Assembly (NCBI GenBank): GCA_036874045.1
Contig: CM072338.1
Span: 23,086,501 to 23,150,500 of the forward strand
From: Cymodocea nodosa
Lineage: Eukaryota; Streptophyta; Magnoliopsida; Alismatales; Cymodoceaceae
Direction: 5' to 3'
DNA length: 64,000 bases
In this document: positions 1 to 12,247 of the stretch, piece by piece
Numbering within the stretch: position 1 is the first letter of the stretch
Layout of the letters: each line of letters begins with the position of its first letter
Position numbers and translations under genes: made by a program
Notes under the pieces: generated by a model
Database searches by the model: none
Seen by the model: only the letters and a program-made list of their open reading frames with translations
Told to the model about the DNA's origin: nothing

Positions 1-2117
1 GAACAAAATAACTTCTTTGACATTCAAAATAGGCCCCCTACTTCTATATATACTGGAGCAGATAAATAGAAGATGATAAAAATATATAGAGAATGATCTA
101 TCAGTCCAAATACAAAATCAATATCATCAAGCAGTTCAAAGTTTAACAGCAGTTAACGATTGTCTCAAAGAAACAGAGTCGATCCATTTAAAAGGCCAAT
201 TTTTCCCTTCTTTTAAAACATTGGAAGTGTATGCAGTTTGCACTACAACAATGATAAACTAGATGCCCCCAGAATAATCACTGGTCTGCAAGCTACATTG
301 TCTTAAGCTCATTGGTCCATCTTTTTTGTAAAAAAAGAGAGAATTGGTATGAATACATAGCGCACAAATTGATCCAGCATATCCTTCTTTGAATTCCAAT
401 TCACTAGAAAAAACAACCCTCTTTCCCCTCTAAACAAAACCATGGTAACCGAGATTGATCTATATAGGCAACATATTGTACATGTGAATCAAAATACAAG
501 TTTTTTAGAAAAAAAAAATCAGAGTATTGGATCAGGTACAAGTATCAACCAATAACTAGTAAAGCCCATGAAGAAAAAGCAAGTTTTGCCCAAAACATTT
601 TGGTCTGAGACAGCTGCAATTTGCTAAGAACCCTTGCAAAATTTACCTCTTTCAGCCATTCTGATATATTCTTCCTAGCACCGTAAAACACCAAATAGCA
701 CTGGAGCTTTCTCCAAGGCATGTAATATCAATCCTCTTGTATTGATCATACATTGCTTTTGTGGAGAAGTGTTTTTGAGAGGTTCATGTCCCTTTTGAAT
801 TTTTAAATTTTTTTTATTAGTTTTCTTGGAATGTTTGGATTTTTTATAGATTTACACTTGAAATTGGCAAAGTGCATGTACCTTCACGAAACATAACTTC
901 TGGTGTACAGATTTAACAAGAAGTTTCTTGGTATTTTCTGTTTTCATTTAATTTTAATATTATTAAATATTTTAAATGCCATTTTTTCTTTATTTCAATC
1001 TCAACAGTGTGAGAAAACAATGATAAAGTTCGCAGGCTTGCTGATCCTAGATAGTTGCATGAATACTAAATAAACAACAGAAGGAAAGCAATCTACAACT
1101 ATAATGGAAAGAGGACTAGTGAAGGAATAACAAAAGTGAAGCAAAATCCTGTAGGCAGTTTCAGCAATGTGCTTAGGGCAAATCATGTTTGAATGTAATT
1201 ATTATGGGCCCAAACTCTGAAAAATAAGATACTGCCAGAAAGTATGCGAGATAAGCTGAGATTCAAGCAGATCACTTCAACAAAGACAGTGGTTCACATT
1301 CTCGATCTGCTCAGGCATTGCTTACCTTCAAGATTAACAGCAAAAGAGAAACCATTTTATGGGAAGTAATAATGCAATTAAAGGAGGAATGACAGGAGCA
1401 GATGAGAAAATCATTTGCATCAGATTTAACATGATTTGAAAGAAGTGGAAATGACTTTGATGTGTCTATGGGCTACAACTACACAGAGGGGAAAAGGGAT
1501 TGCAGAATGTTCATGGACGTTTATATCTTTTGTATGCAACATTTTGATTATAAAAAACCTATAAATTTAATTAATGTGGTTTTTTGATGCAAATGATATA
1601 TCTAAATTTATTCTAGATAGAGTTTCAAGTCAAAAGTCAAGGTCATTTTGATCATTCATCAGTTTTGCACCAACTCCACCAATACTCTAACGCATCTCCT
1701 TTTTCTGTTGAACTGATACTTCATCTGATATCCATATATTGAATACCTTGCTATGAACACAATTGTTCATTAAATTATATTCTTCACTAATAAACATCTT
1801 CCAACCTTCAGTTGTCAACCATGTCTTCCAGCTCCCTTGGTTGCCTTTAATATCCAAGAGGCATCATTTTCTCTTCACTAAGTTATCATCATCATTTATG
1901 TGAATATGTAAATAATTCAGGGATATGACACCCAACACATTTTAAATATATGAATTATGTGGCCTTATCAAGTATACAACAATGTGACATTGACACAAAA
2001 CTTTATTCCAGAGATTAAAGAATGAAAAGCATCAGGCATTCATAATTTCAGATTGCAACATCAAGAACTATCTATTATCTTGAACTAGATTTACACTAGT
2101 AAGTTATCTGTGCTAAC
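1..2117. other. Unassigned sequence downstream of FAX3 exon 3 (intron or spacer)
   Basis: AT-rich, with scattered short open frames only. If the last FAX3 exon lies beyond position 1, all of this is intron. An open frame of 58 codons on the minus strand (721-545) has no recognisable family and may be chance. Confidence 0.4.
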
Positions 2118-4276
2118 CTGCTTGCCCTTTCAAAAGTAGTGCTGATGTTTTCCCCACTTTCCATGCTCTGAGACTAGATATGCTCAAAGCCAAAAGGAAA
2201 CTACCCAAGATAACACCAAATCGAATAGCAGCAGTACTTCCCGTAAACATAAAAAATGTAAAGCCACCCACAACAAGAAAAGCACCTGGAAACAAATTCA
2301 CATAAAATAGAAATAGCTAGCAACTTCAGTAAAACGTGAGATATATAAAGATTAAACCATTGATTCTTACGAAAATGCATACCATATGGAATCCCAAGGT
2401 AAAAGTCATGGACTTTGGACAGATCATTCAACTGAGTAGGTGGGGCAGAATATAATTCCACAACATCTTTCACTGGCTCGGGAGAATTCTCACTTGCAGC
2501 AGAGATATATTCCCTTCCTTCTTCACTAATTTCTTGTGCTATAAGAGCAATATCATGACTTGCTTTATCTGCTTGAACCTTCATGTTTTTGGAAGCTTCT
2601 TCCAGTACCACCCTTGCTTTCTTGGAATATACCTCATAAGCTTCTTGTGATAAAGTTTGCATTTTCATGGCCTGTTGCTTAAATGATTCTAGCACTTGCT
2701 CCCATGCTTTTTCCATTTCATCATTTCCATCCTACAAAACCGGTTATTTTAATATTGAAGTATGAGACAAATCTTTTAGTTTCTCATTATAATTAAATAT
2801 TCAGCATTTTATAACCCTCAATCAAAACACTGCACAAAATGATATGCTACAATAAATGCAGCTAGGAAATTACCGGCTAGGGTTGCTAATCCAATGAAAA
2901 GTTGTGTTAAACACCTAATGGCAGTTCATGATCAAAAGTATAAAACTGTACATTTCACTTTACATAAATGCTTAACCTTTTTTGTGCTTAAGCCTGAGAA
3001 AAGGAGTAGCTTAAAAGTTGAAAATAACCATCATTGCAAATCATGTCTGGCAAAGCATGCAAGTCTGTGAGATAAGTTATTTTAATGATATCATTAATTT
3101 TGTTTTCAGATGTTAATAATTAACTTATATTTATGCAAATCAACTCTTTCTGAATTTATCTCAAATAATTGTTGGAAATTTATAAAAAATCACAGTCTAG
3201 CAGAGCTTATTGATTGTATTTGTTTCACCTATAAGCTTTAACTATGTGATAACCATACAACTAGTGAAGGTTTCCATTTTTAGTATGAATCTCCCTAGTT
3301 TTGGGTTACTATATAAGATTTCTTTTATAGTTATTTCCTGGATTATTAGAACGAATTTGAGATCTGCTTGAGAATCAAATATTACCATGGACTTTATCTT
3401 CTTCATTCATATGACTGTGATTCTCTACACTTTTACAAATCGGGTGAATGTGAGTTCTAGAATTTTATATTGTGATTGCCATGCTAGAACTCGACCTTTG
3501 AGGCTCATAGCTTGATATCATGTGCATGATTCGATAACCAAGTCCGGAGAACTATTCTGGATATCAGCTATAAGGCATTAAATATAACTAACACGGACCC
3601 GAACTATGAGGCAGAAATGTAGCCCCTACACCAACTGAGCAATTGCAGAAGTTCACCTTCGACAATAAGACAAACAACAATTTATTATGGTATACGTGTT
3701 GATCAAAGAACGCTATTTCCTCCACTGAATGATGGCCCCTGTGCCGCACGAACATCACAAGAAGGTAACCAAAATCCAAAGTATCTCGTAAGACTTCCTA
3801 CTTCACAAAATCCAGAACCTTGAACCACTCTAAATCCTTAATTCCCGTCAGCGGGCATCAACCGCTCAGAATAGCTCGGAAGAAATCCCATCAAAAACGC
3901 AGAAGCACTTATTTCCGAACCACTTTCCACACAATCAGCAAAAACAACAAAAATAAACACAAGAAGAAAGTAAAATAAAATGCGTCCTGCTCACCGAATC
4001 CTCGCCATGGGAGACAAACGGGACAGTCCTCGAAAACCTCCTCTTCCCAAACGGACCACGAAAGCTCCTCAGCAGCCTCCCGTGGATCGACGAGTTGACC
4101 GAACCGGAGGCGGTGGCGCACCATTGCGCACTGCAAGAAAACGACGACGAGCGAGCCGGGGCGGAGTTGAGGAACCGCAGATTCGTTGGGCCGAGCTCCC
4201 CCCGTCCGCCACGGATTCTGCCACAATTAGGGCTTGGGACGGCAGTGGGAGTAGGGCGAAGGTGAACAGCGGCCAT
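2118..4276 (-). CDS. FAX3: FATTY ACID EXPORT 3-like plastid protein (FAX/TMEM14 family), 3' end missing
   Basis: FAX proteins are plastid envelope members of the TMEM14 family that help move free fatty acids out of the chloroplast. Three exons read in phase: 4276-3995 (94 codons, Ser/Arg-rich and acid-poor, like a chloroplast transit peptide, starting MAAVHLRPTPTAV), 2731-2383 and 2285-2118. Exon 2 encodes a long amphipathic helical stretch (EKAWEQVLESFKQQAMKMQT onward), the N-terminal extension typical of FAX3, ending in the family signature DFYLGIPYG. Exon 3 encodes the first membrane segments (GAFLVVGGFTFFMFTGSTAA, then RFGVILGSFLLALSISSL) and ends LLLKGQA with a GTTAGC donor in phase 1. 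Family members continue for about 50 residues with another membrane hairpin. I searched the minus strand below 2118 and did not find it, so that exon is probably left of the window, or the copy is broken. Family assignment is from memory of the FAX3 pattern and is strong; completeness is unknown. Confidence 0.85.
3505..3655 (-). mobile_element. Possible tRNA-derived SINE or small retroelement fragment in FAX3 intron 1
   Basis: On the minus strand TTGCTCAGTTGG (3642-3631) resembles a polymerase III A box. GTTCGGGTCC (3604-3595) resembles a B box, 26 bases downstream, a spacing suited to a tRNA-like promoter. Further along, TGATATCAAGC (3520-3510) resembles the initiator-Met primer-binding site of LTR elements, so the fragment could come from either class. 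Ends, target duplications and a poly-A tail were not identified. Confidence 0.3.
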
Positions 4277-4559
4277 TGCTCGGATTCCGTGAAACTCACA
4301 AGCACCCAGAAATGATCTGTGTTGCAGTGCTCGCTGGTGCTGCCATCGTTTTCAACGACACCTTGCGAGTCTATCGTGCGCCGGGTCGTTTGGGGTACAA
4401 GCGGACGGTGCGGATTCGAGGAAGTTGGACCGTCCGATTCGGTTTCGGAGAATTTGATGTTCGTCGTAGTTTGGGTTGCTTTCAGCCGTTGGATGGCTGG
4501 GCCTAGGGTGGATCCATCATCGCTTATTACTACAGTATTATTATAAAGGAGAATTTAAT

Positions 4560-7500
4560 TGTTTAAAAAATATATAAAGGAGAATTTACTCGCCATTATA
4601 TTAATTAAATTCTTAATTATTTTTATTTATTATCGTATTATTATAGAAAAATAAAGAAAACTTCTTCATTGCAATCTTTGCATTAATTTTTATAAATTTT
4701 AGATACAACAGTAATTACCAGTTTAATCATATTCTTCCCTCCTGCTAGCGTTAATTATTTTTAACATATTTCTTATATAACTTGATTAATTCTCTCATAA
4801 ATGATAATTATTTATAAACTTATTTAACCTTTGAAAATCATATTTCAAAAAATAATATAAAATAAATCGTAATAGAAAGTTTATGATTTTTACAAATGTT
4901 TATATACATGTACAAAGTTTAAATTTTTAATTGATCTATGATACGAATACCTTTCAAGAGAAATTTACAATCCGCAAATTAGGCTGTTGAAAAATCATTG
5001 TTATATAGAAATAAAATAATTTCAAATTGATTTATAGATAAAATTTATCCTTTATATTTTCGCCTAAAAAATCTTTTTTTTTTTAGTATATCGTTTTTAT
5101 ATCACATAAAAAGTAACATACTCTAAACCCTAATGTAAAGTGAAAAGTGATTTGAATAAACAAGTGAAATTTAATTTGTAGTTAATTGCAAGTAAAATTT
5201 CTATAAACAAGTGATCATAGACAAACGAATACTATTTAGATTAATAAAGTATTTATCTTTCATAAATAAATAATATTATATTATTATTTTATAAAATTTA
5301 TTTAAATGAAATATTGATGCATCGGACCATCGCTTGCGTGCTGTTACGGAAAAACTTTATTTTCGTGCTTTGTTTTGATTCATTTGTATTTTACCTTTTT
5401 TCACAGATTATAATTAAAATAAAAATCCAATCATAACTTCTTTGATTTCATTTTTTTAATAATAAGACAATAAATTTAATAACGCATAGCTCCCAGGTTT
5501 GGTTACAAATAAAATTTACATTTTAAAACCGTACTTTTACGCTAAATTTCCGATTAAAGAAAAATTAGTTTTTTTTTTTTTTTTCTCAAAGAAAACTACA
5601 TTTTTTGCTCATTTGAAAATAGGAATTTAGTTTCAAAACTTTTGTTATATCCAAACAAGACCTCTGGAATATTTTCAAAAGGATACACATTTTTGTTAAA
5701 ATGGAATAACATCAAACGTGAGGCCCGTTTGAATGGAAGAAAGTATCAGCATTTTGACTCTACGATTTTTTTTTTTTTTTTCCCCCTCACGAATAATATC
5801 TGTTTTTAAAGAAAATCACGATTTTTTCGAAAATGTTTTGTTGATAGACGTAGAAAAAGAAGAGGAAAAAAATAGATGAGGAATTTTGTTGCAGAAAAGT
5901 ACAGAGCTACGAATATAATAGAAAAACCATATTTCATGCAGATCACCCTTACGATTTCATTTATTTTAAGTTGCTTACACTGTCATGGATTATTTTGACG
6001 TCGGTGATATGATCGACACCCGTACCACGGCCCAATACGAGACGGGCCCAAATTCGTATTACAATTTAGACTGAATGGGCCAGAACCGGTTCAGGCCTCT
6101 CTCCCTTCACCGTTGTTTTGGTATTCCGGGCTGATCGAATCGGTCTTGATGTGACTGTAGAACAGTTTTTATTTTTATTGAATATTTTATTTAAAAAAAA
6201 AAATTGAATTCGTGATAAAATGGTAAAGAAATTCTTATTACTAAAGTGCATGATCTTGTATGATTTACGGCATAATAGGGAATGTGGTTCGACAATCATG
6301 TCATTTATTTACAATGGACGGAATGGCACACGTAGGACGGTAACTAGCGCGATATTTATTTATAAAATATGCACTAAGGTTTGTTCGCACACCGGTTGGA
6401 TGAATTCGATGGCAGATCGCAGTACTTCGATAACATTCGAATCTAGTAGAAGATCACGAGAGAGGGTGAATTCATTCATGTAGAGGGAATATTTGTGATT
6501 AGGCAAAAAAATTTGTGGAATAAAAGCTGACAAACGAAAGGGGTAGGCAGAAAATGTATGCCGTAGAGGTGTCTACGCTTTGCTCATGCAACACTTCGAT
6601 TTTTAACATATACGAACACTGACCGTGATCCCATTCCTCACTTCTAAAGATGCACGGAGACAGAATCGGACGACCCACGGTTTTGGCTCGATCTAGCAAT
6701 CAACATCGTCACGTATCTGTTGTCACGTAAATAAATAAAACTCCTAATGTATTTGTCGTATCTATTCATTTGTAAATTTCAATAAGAATATGCTATATCC
6801 TTGTACTTTCCTTATATTTGACGACGTACTATTTATCCTTACGTTTTTTATAATTTTTCTATTTTATATCTGTCAATTATCTTCAATATTCTTGGTAACA
6901 TTAAAAAGTTGTGAAATTCTTATTTTACCTCCACTTACGCACGCATATACATGTGAAATTCTCATTTTCTAAAATATAGCGTTCAAATTTTTTTTAGATA
7001 TTGTATTTATTATATCTAATATATTTTTTAATTTCACTTTGGATATTTATATTTTAACTTTATTTTCAGATATTATATTTTATATCTAAAATTTTAATTT
7101 TTTTTATAAAATCTTAGATACTTATACCTAAAGTATCTCGTTTTCATTTTGGAGACTCATATTTTATACCCCAAAGATATATTACCAATTTTCATTTTCT
7201 CAACAATTTGTTATTATTATTATTATTATTGTATTATAATAAATAATAATATTTACTTTTCTTATCGTTATCATTATTATTATTTAGTTGTACATCCCGC
7301 CCTCTTCTTCTCTTCGTCTTTGTTATTTGCTTAACCAATTACACAAGTTTTTTATCTGCAGGGGTAAAATAAGAATTTCAATTTTTTTTACGTTAATTAT
7401 GAACTTAACGGTTGGGTATTAGGACAAGTCACGGCGGGAGGTTAAAGATAATTAATAAATATTTAAAAAATAGTAAAAAGTTAGTTATAAGAATAAATAA

Positions 7501-8600
7501 CATATTATCAGATATAAAAAGAACGCAAGGCAGTAAATTCTTTTAATAAAGCTTACATGGTCGTTCTTCCCGATAAAAACACAGCGAAGAGGGAAATGCT
7601 TTTGCAAGGTCGATCGACTGTCGATGGTCTCAACTTTGACGGGGTGTCATCAACACGTCACGTGCGTGCGACGCGAAGTTGGACCGACACGATCGAATGC
7701 ATTCCGCACGCGGACCAGTGATCATCAATTCCTCCTCCTCCCCCCGACGTCTTTAAAGAATATCTTTTGAAAGTATTCATGGTTTTTTTTTTTTTAAATT
7801 ACACGAAGGGCTGGAAGTAACCGTAAGAATTATTTTTGTTGTGATTATAAACATATGTTGTTAGAATTTTTATCTCATTTAAAATTACCGTCGTCGAAGA
7901 ATGGTAACGAACGTGAGAAACTGACGGTACCTTGAAAATGATAGATAGTTCTAGACTTTTTTAACGCATTCCTTTATTTTTTTACCTCTTTTATATATCT
8001 AAAAGTAGACCACGCTATCTAATAACCTATTTTGATGTCATGAAAAAATTCAATTCAATCAACAATATAAGTTCAAGTTTTATCATTCTTTTTATCCAAC
8101 ATTGTACTTTCTCTAATACTTTCATTTACTTGAAATTTTGTTTGTATGCTTACAAATATGTAGTTGTGAATGCACCAGAGTAACTTTAATATTCCGTGAA
8201 AGTTTAATTTAACTGTAATTGTTAATAAGTGATAAATTTTATATCATTTAAATTTAAATTTTCTTTTCTCTTCTATCAATGTCACATAAAACGTTATCTC
8301 CGTGATTTCAAATGAGTTATTATTTTCGAGAAAATTAGCTTCTGGTATCCCTCGTCAATGTTCATTACCGGATGCATTTACCAAAGATATATCCTTAAAT
8401 TAATAAGTCATCGTTGTAGAGATATCTTTCTTTTTTTTTGAGATCACCACCTTCGCAAGTTAGACACTACAACGAAGCTTCCACTGATGTTTAAAAGACT
8501 TTAATTACATGCAATTTTAGCTTCATTAATGATCTGACCTAGGAAGATATCAGTTTGCAATTTAATGGATAGATATGAAATCTATATGCCACACCAATTA

Positions 8601-8637
<37 letters not shown>

Positions 8638-11500
8638 CTGTGATGAATGTTTGTCATCAAGGTTCCACGAGGATTGGTCCCATCCACCGCACTATATAAA
8701 TTAATGACACGCAAATGACCCTTACAACCACATATTTAATGAGTCATTATTTATGTCGTAGATGCAAGGACTGTTAGTTGGATCAAGATTCCATGATCTG
8801 CAACGATTTTTTAATCTACTTTTCTGTTGATAAATGGTGGGCGTTTTCGAGCATAGCTATTAAGATGTTTTCGTCCCCCAAGATCGAGGATCAAACCATA
8901 TTTATGTTCTTGCAAGCTGCATCTTCATACTTGATGATGGTGGTGATTTTATAATTCAAACTTTTACGATCAGAGAAAAAGAAGAAAAGAAAAAAAATAC
9001 CCTCGTTCTTGATGATGGTCGTCATGGGCAATAGTAAAAAAATAATAACAACAATAAGCAAATCTACTTCAAATCAAACTACGAGTAACTTTAAACAACA
9101 GTAGTTTGCCTAGGTAGTCACAAATTTATGTGGTTTGATTGACTGTTCGCTCGCTCTCTTACAAACGAAACTTTATTCTTCCATATCCTTGTGAAAAAAA
9201 TTTATTCCAACTTCAAAAATACTATATCATTCGAAAAACAAAAATCAGTAAGAGAAATATTGTAACCAATTTTACGTATTTAAGTTGCATGGTTTCATAT
9301 TCTTTATTAAATTTGTAAGAGATCATTTTTGTCATCGACACGTAAAACATTTTATATTACGGTTGTATAAAATTAGATATTAAATATTACTCAGATACAG
9401 CGATTTACCACCAGACAAGAGAGAAGTAAGCGAGTAAATGGAATTGAATTCTCTGTCGCGTATTATTCAAATATTTTCCATCGCGTAAATCTTTGTTCCG
9501 GTAGGTTTAGGTTTTTACAAATTTCAAATAAAGTGAACGGTGGAAGTTTAATTAATTATTAGCTATTAAAAAGTATAAAAATATAAATAATAATATTATT
9601 TTTATTTAAAAAAAGGGGGAATCTCATTAGACAATATGCGGAGCAAGTAATTATAACGGGTGGGTAGGACATTTATTGCGGCGCTTCAACCTTTCCCCCC
9701 CCCCAAAAAAAAAAAAAAAACATTGATTGCGGCGCAACCAACGCAAAGGGAGGGCATTGATGGCGCCCCCATCAATGACCTGACGACCCACCACCGCACT
9801 AACCGGACCAGCTCGCCGGCACTGCGCACGGGCCCCACCGGCTCGGGGAGCGGGCTAAGAAGAAGGGTCGCAGTTCGAACCGCACCGCAATTATATGTTT
9901 TCCTGCTGGGTTAATTTTTCAATCCTTCCACGTAAAATAATCTATTTTGAAATTGATTAATGGATATTTATCGTACTTTTCTCGTAATTTATCTTAAGTT
10001 TATAAATATCTTACAGATGAATATATGTAAATTTTCTCTAATATTACGTAAAATAATCTATCTTAAAATCAATGTTAAGTGAAAAGATTTATTATGCATT
10101 AATTTAAATCATATCCAGATGTTAATAAAATTTATAAATACTATCATTTCCAGGGATAGAGCTATTTTAAATTGTGTAGTAGATTTGGAATATAATGATA
10201 TTATTTTTTACATTCGGTAAAATTAGAATTTTCTTCGAATTATTATAATCGGTCAAGTTAGTTTTTTAATATGGATTTTTATTATTAATAGTAATTCAAG
10301 TTGAATTGAATCTAAAAAGTTCATTCTCTGTGAACTTTAAAAACCTTATTAGTTAATACCAGGAAATGACCACTTGATCAAGTCAGTTTTGAAAAACGCT
10401 TGTAATGTAAATTTTTTCACTGCGATGGTATTGTCCTACGCCGCACTGGTTTGGATTTACGCGTTTTGATTTTCTTTATCGTTCAAGGTTATACGGGTTT
10501 GAATTTTGAATTGCAGGTTTACATAGGTTATAAAATAACGAGAAGAAATTATTGGATTTTGGAAAGAGACTTTAAACATTTGCAAACAAGACCAAGATTG
10601 TCATTTTTAAGATCAGCGAAAAGCACATGTACATTACACGTAATGATGTTATTTATTATCATTATATAATATATTTTTAAAGATAATGTTTATGTAAATT
10701 TTGGGCCCACTTAATCTTATTTATTTGGATTTTAAAATATCTCCTTATGATTCTCATTCTTCGTTAATTTTTTTTACCTTACTTTTATCAATCAAAATTA
10801 TATCATTGGTGAGTAGAGCATATACTAGGATGTTTCTCCCTGAATTATCTTAATTAAAATAAACAAATGTGATTTCAAAGAGGACATTTGGTATAAAGTT
10901 ATGACTTATAGGAATTCGTTAATTTCTTCTCTTATAGTCTTTAATATCAGTGCCTGCTGTTTCACGCTTATATTTTATAATACAAATATATCATATATGT
11001 ACCCATTTTCTTTCCAATACCTACAATAATGGATTTTTGCGGTAAGTTTTCGAAGCTTTCTTTATATTTTTTTCTCTGTATTTATATAAAATTTATCAAG
11101 AAATATAAACGATACTATTTTACAATTTTTTTTTTAGGAAACTGTGAACTCAACGACCAAACACATGTTTTTAGTTATTTACGTAAGGTTATTTTATTGA
11201 TAGAGGACTGAATTTATCATAAGAAATTTCTTGATTTACACTTCAAAACCATTGGCAAAGAGAATGCAGTAGGTGAGGTACAGTTACAGTAGGTTTGAAA
11301 ATTTTTAAAGCAATACAAATCATCTATGATAACAGTGAAATAAAATAACTGATTTTCCAGTTCATTACACGGTAAAAGATTTTTTTCGATAATTATAAGG
11401 TAAAAGATTCCGTATTCAAATTCAAACGCACCATCCAAAAAAAAAAACAATATTCAAAAATAGAAAGTTGTGGATTCACGTGCAAAGCACATTGAATGCA
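4560..11500. other. AT-rich intergenic spacer
   Basis: No gene recognised. Open frames here are short, overlap low-complexity sequence and carry no family motif. It contains several poly-T tracts (about 5571-5585, 5768-5781), (TTA)n near 7210-7230, an (AC)n(AT)n microsatellite at about 8602-8637, and a short GC-rich patch at 9696-9890. Confidence 0.6.
8602..8637. repeat. Compound (AC)n(AT)n microsatellite
   Basis: A run of alternating AC followed directly by alternating AT, ending before ctgtgatg. Simple repeat with no coding potential. Confidence 0.9.
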
Positions 11501-11698
11501 ATTTGCAATAAATACGAGTACTGTAGCTATGAGGGGTATTTTGGTAACCTTAGTCGGGGCACGTAATCGTCCACGTCGGATTCCATATACTCTGGTGCTA
11601 TCGCCCACGTAGGCAAGGCGAGTGATAAAAGACATGGCACTGGCACTGGCCGTCTCGACTAATCTCCACTTTCCCGTCTCCTGTAAAAAAAAAAAAAC

Positions 11699-11777
11699 TC
11701 TACTCTCTCCCTTTCTTTCCACTCCTCTTCGGCTGTTCCTCCGCTTCGTTCCTCTTCTTCTTCTTCTTCTTCTTCCC
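11699..11777 (+). promoter_or_regulatory. Pyrimidine-rich leader of the LRR receptor kinase gene
   Basis: A C/T-rich stretch including a CTT microsatellite (about 11752-11775) lies 470-550 bases upstream of the ATG at 12248. Pyrimidine patches and CTT runs are common in plant core promoters and 5' leaders. The sequence from about 11600 is also more GC-rich than the spacer before it. The transcription start is not determined. Long open frames crossing this stretch on both strands are low-complexity by-products. Confidence 0.5.
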
Positions 11778-12247
11778 TTGCTCCGGATATCTATTCCACG
11801 GCCAAACACCGCCATTCTACTTTCCTTACCGAAGTCGACCACGGTGACGAGTCGCATTGACAAGTGGAGAGGTTCTGGGGTGAGGTTTCTACCTTCTTTT
11901 TTTTCCTTCCTCCTTCGGGTTTCCGGGAGGCGAAGGTCGTGTCTGAACTGTTGTCGCTGGTCTAGGGTTTGCAGTCTGCTAGTTGTGATTTTTTCCAAGC
12001 TGTTCTCCACTACCATTTGCGTTTTGTTCTGGCTCTTTGCTACACGGATCGTAGTTCCCGGCCCAGTCGCCCAGTGCAAGTTTCAGCCTTTTTCTGTTCG
12101 GCTTTTTCCTACCCATTATCGCCATTCCTCTTCTCTGGTCCAGAACCGGTGAGGAGGCAGAGAAAGGGGAGAAGGAACTAGGTTTTCATTGACGTCTCCT
12201 CGAAATGCTGTTCTGCTGCTGAAACCCGAGAGATCCGAATCCGAAAG

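Noticed and set aside
545..721. 58-codon open frame on the minus strand (MPWRKLQCYLVFYGARKNIS start)
   Set aside because: No match to the expected FAX3 C-terminal part or to any family; length is within chance for this region.
9860..9885. tRNA T-arm-like CAGTTCGAACCGCACC
   Set aside because: No matching A box, anticodon arm or acceptor stem can be folded around it.
11393..12152. Long open frames on both strands upstream of the LRR kinase (228 and 176 codons)
   Set aside because: They cross CTT and poly-A repeats, have low-complexity translations and lie in the likely leader of the kinase gene.
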